Assembly: GCA_002368685.1 (NCBI GenBank)
Contig: DFEN01000128.1
Location: 1-8,685 of the forward strand
From: Lachnospiraceae bacterium UBA3801
GTDB taxonomy: Bacteria; Bacillota; Clostridia; Lachnospirales; Lachnospiraceae
Length of the DNA stretch: 8,685 bases
Direction: 5' to 3'
The translations under genes were made by a program, and so were the position numbers. The notes under the pieces are model-generated. The model had not been told where the DNA came from, searched no databases, and saw nothing but the letters and a program-made list of their open reading frames with translations. This document shows positions 7,175 to 8,685 of the stretch, one piece after another (positions within the stretch are counted from its first letter, which is position 1; the number at the start of each line of letters is the position of its first letter).

Positions 7175-7201
7175 AATAAAAGTTATGTAAAGAAAAGTCA
7201 A
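7173..7201 (-). promoter_or_regulatory. Promoter for the HPr-like gene
   Basis: On the minus strand TTGACT (7196-7201, five of six) is separated by 17 bases from TATTAT (7173-7178). Initiation is expected near 7166, about 37 bases before the ATG at 7129. The element overlaps the divergent mtaB promoter within the shared run TATAATAATA. Confidence 0.75.
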
Positions 7202-7253
7202 CTTAAAAAGCCTTGATAATTCTTTGAAATAAAATACTAATTTGGAGTTATTT

Positions 7254-8561
7254 ATGTATTCAAATCTAAAGAATAAAACTGTATATATATGCACCCTCGG
7301 CTGCAAAGTAAATCAATATGAATCCGATGCCATGCTCGAACTTTTAAAGGACGAAGGTGTTATACCTGTTGGTAATGGCGAATATGCTGATATCTATATA
7401 ATTAATACCTGTTCTGTTACTAATATGGCAGATAAAAAATCTCGTCAGATGATAAGCCGTATGAGACGTCTAAATCCCAATGCTATAATTGTTGCTACTG
7501 GTTGCTATATACAGGCAACTGGTGATGAGCTGGTTCAAAAAGGTACTGTAGATCTAATAATTGGTAACAACCGCAAGAAGGATGTCGCAAGAATCCTTGA
7601 TGAATATATAAGCAGTAATGTCGTTGTAGATAATTTCATAGATATTAATCATGATCCTGATTTTGAAAGCCTAAGTATCGTTATGCCTGAGAACCACACA
7701 AGAGCATATATTAAGATACAAGATGGCTGTAACAACTTCTGTTCTTACTGCATTATCCCTTATGTCAGAGGACGTATCAGAAGTAAAAAATATGAGGACA
7801 TAATAAATGAGGCTACTACTCTAGCTAATAATGGAGTGAAAGAAATAATTCTTACTGGTATAAATGTTTCAAGCTATAGTGATGGCGAAATGAGACTTGA
7901 GGATATCATTACAGGAATTAATTCGATTAAAGGAATATGCAGAATAAGAATGAGTTCTGTAGAACCAAGAGTTATTACAGATAAATTCCTAGAAGCGGTT
8001 AAGAATGCAGATAAATTCTGCCCTCACTTCCATTTATCCCTTCAGAGTGCTTGTAATAAGACTCTTAAAGCAATGAATAGAAAATATACAATTGAAGAAT
8101 ATACTGAAACCTGCAAGAGACTTAGAGAATCTTTCGATAATCCAGCTATTACTACTGATATCATAGTTGGTTTCCCAGGAGAAACTGAGGAAGACTTTAA
8201 TGATACAGTTAAGAACCTGACAAATCTTGAGCTTTACGAAATTCATGTATTTAAATATTCCAGACGTAAGGGAACTGTTGCAGATAAAATGCCAGATCAG
8301 GTGGATGAAAAAATCAAGAATCAGAGAAGCGACATAGTCTTAGAACTTACTTCAAAACAAAAGAAATCTTTTGAAGATAAGTTTATTAATAAGAGCCAGG
8401 ATGTTTTAGTTGAGGAAATAGTTGAAATAGATGGTAAGAAATATTATAGAGGACATACAACAAGATATGTACTGATTGATATTCCACTCTCTTCTGTACT
8501 TGCTGAGGGGGAGGATGAGAATAAGTATATAAATGAACTCATTAGTTATACATTAACTTAA
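7254..8561 (+). CDS. mtaB: tRNA ms2t6A37 methylthiotransferase MtaB
   Basis: MtaB is a radical-SAM enzyme that adds a methylthio group to threonylcarbamoyladenosine at position 37 of tRNAs reading ANN codons. The protein has 435 residues, about the family length. The N-terminal cluster cysteines are Cys17 in TLGCKVNQYES (the MtaB rather than MiaB form), Cys53 in NTCSVTN and Cys84 in ATGCY. The radical-SAM CxxxCxxC is Cys159, Cys163 and Cys166 in DGCNNFCSYCIIPY. TIM-barrel motifs such as LTGINVSSY (200-208) and DIIVGFPGE (302-310) follow, with a TRAM-type RNA-binding domain at about 370-435. GGAG (7244-7247) is six bases before the ATG at 7254; the in-frame TTG at 7242 overlaps that site and is rejected. 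The gene is monocistronic and ends at a terminator shared with tRNA-Glu. Confidence 0.96.
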   Translation: MYSNLKNKTVYICTLGCKVNQYESDAMLELLKDEGVIPVGNGEYADIYIINTCSVTNMADKKSRQMISRMRRLNPNAIIVATGCYIQATGDELVQKGTVDLIIGNNRKKDVARILDEYISSNVVVDNFIDINHDPDFESLSIVMPENHTRAYIKIQDGCNNFCSYCIIPYVRGRIRSKKYEDIINEATTLANNGVKEIILTGINVSSYSDGEMRLEDIITGINSIKGICRIRMSSVEPRVITDKFLEAVKNADKFCPHFHLSLQSACNKTLKAMNRKYTIEEYTETCKRLRESFDNPAITTDIIVGFPGETEEDFNDTVKNLTNLELYEIHVFKYSRRKGTVADKMPDQVDEKIKNQRSDIVLELTSKQKKSFEDKFINKSQDVLVEEIVEIDGKKYYRGHTTRYVLIDIPLSSVLAEGEDENKYINELISYTLT

Positions 8562-8577
8562 CAAAAATGGTCTCGCT

Positions 8578-8659
8578 GTTCGATTCCCTGTATACAAAAA
8601 AATAAGTTCACACGCTACGCATGCGAACTTATTTTTTGTAGTCCGTAGGGGAATCGAAC
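8578..8659. repeat. Inverted repeat matching the tRNA-Glu T-arm
   Basis: GTTCGATTCCC (8578-8588), just after mtaB, is the exact inverse of 8649-8659, which is the T-loop and T-stem of the minus-strand tRNA-Glu. The two copies flank the terminator hairpin, whose arms continue the symmetry through TAC/GTA. The plus-strand copy lacks a good T-stem partner (8574-8578 does not pair well with 8586-8590), so it is not part of a working tRNA. It may be a decayed tRNA 3' end. Confidence 0.6.
8597..8637. terminator. Bidirectional terminator between mtaB and tRNA-Glu
   Basis: AAAAAATAAGTTC (8597-8609) pairs perfectly with GAACTTATTTTTT (8625-8637), a 13-base-pair stem around a 15-base loop. The run of A on one side and T on the other gives a U-tract in both directions. 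It therefore ends the rightward mtaB transcript and the leftward tRNA transcript, which converge here. On the minus strand it begins almost directly at the tRNA 3' end. Confidence 0.88.
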
Positions 8660-8685
8660 CCCTGTTTCCGCCGTGAGAGGGCGGC
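8639..8685 (-). tRNA. tRNA-Glu (anticodon CUC), 3' part
   Basis: The 3' part of a tRNA from nucleotide 26 onward. The anticodon stem is CCGCC/GGCGG (8680-8684 with 8668-8672), the loop is CTCTCAC with anticodon CUC (8675-8677), and the variable region AAAC is short, as in bacterial tRNA-Glu. The T-arm is AGGGG/CCCCT around TTCGATT, the acceptor strand is ACGGACT and the discriminator is A (8639). The next bases are CAA, so CCA is not encoded and must be added after transcription. The D-arm and 5' acceptor strand lie beyond the right edge. CUC reads the GAG glutamate codon. Other tRNA genes may follow upstream of it outside the window. Confidence 0.9.

Noticed and set aside
7202..7240. TTGATA (7213-7218) with TACTAA (7235-7240) as a second mtaB promoter
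   Set aside because: Transcription would start at the ribosome binding site, and the extended -10 promoter upstream is much better.
7242..7253. Earlier TTG start for mtaB
   Set aside because: It overlaps the GGAG ribosome binding site that serves the ATG at 7254.
8034..8246. Minus-strand open frame inside mtaB
   Set aside because: It is antisense to the conserved radical-SAM core and has no supporting signals.

Overview
The window is AT-rich (roughly one third G+C by eye) and looks like a chromosomal segment of a low-GC Firmicute, most likely a Clostridia/Lachnospiraceae-type bacterium. The reasons are the ylxM-ffh-rpsP gene order, AGGAGG-like ribosome binding sites, consensus sigma-A promoters, MtaB rather than MiaB, an HPr-like paralogue without the catalytic histidine, and a tRNA-Glu with no encoded CCA. 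There is no sign of phage, transposon or CRISPR.

Layout: nearly everything from 1 to 7129 is on the minus strand. Read in the direction of transcription (right to left) it starts with a small HPr-like gene (7129-6896). A perfect hairpin (6833-6856) follows, then a four-gene run: sce7726-type PD-(D/E)XK nuclease-like protein (6810-6184), MoxR AAA+ ATPase (6147-5218), DUF58 membrane protein (5197-4139), and TgpA-like membrane transglutaminase-fold protein (4127-1953). Gaps in this run are 36, 20 and 11 bases, so one transcript is likely. A strong promoter (1881-1909) then starts the protein-targeting/ribosome operon: ylxM (1848-1468), ffh (1452-97) and the first nine codons of rpsP (29-1, running off the window). 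On the plus strand, divergent from the HPr-like gene, is mtaB (7254-8561), a radical-SAM tRNA methylthiotransferase. It converges on a minus-strand tRNA-Glu(CUC), cut by the window end, and the two share a bidirectional terminator at 8597-8637.

How they work together: YlxM, Ffh and S16 belong to co-translational membrane targeting and translation. MoxR-DUF58-TgpA is a widespread but poorly understood module in which a cytosolic AAA+ ATPase is thought to act with a DUF58 membrane protein and a membrane protein carrying an outward-facing transglutaminase-like domain. The nuclease-like gene directly upstream is the unusual partner. MtaB and tRNA-Glu are ordinary translation functions.

Most of the window is conserved housekeeping and I see no wholly new system. 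The points most worth a second look are the Crh-like HPr paralogue lacking its histidine, the mtaB and HPr promoters with overlapping -10 boxes, the nuclease-MoxR linkage with its hairpin leader, and an inverted copy of part of the tRNA T-arm just after mtaB.
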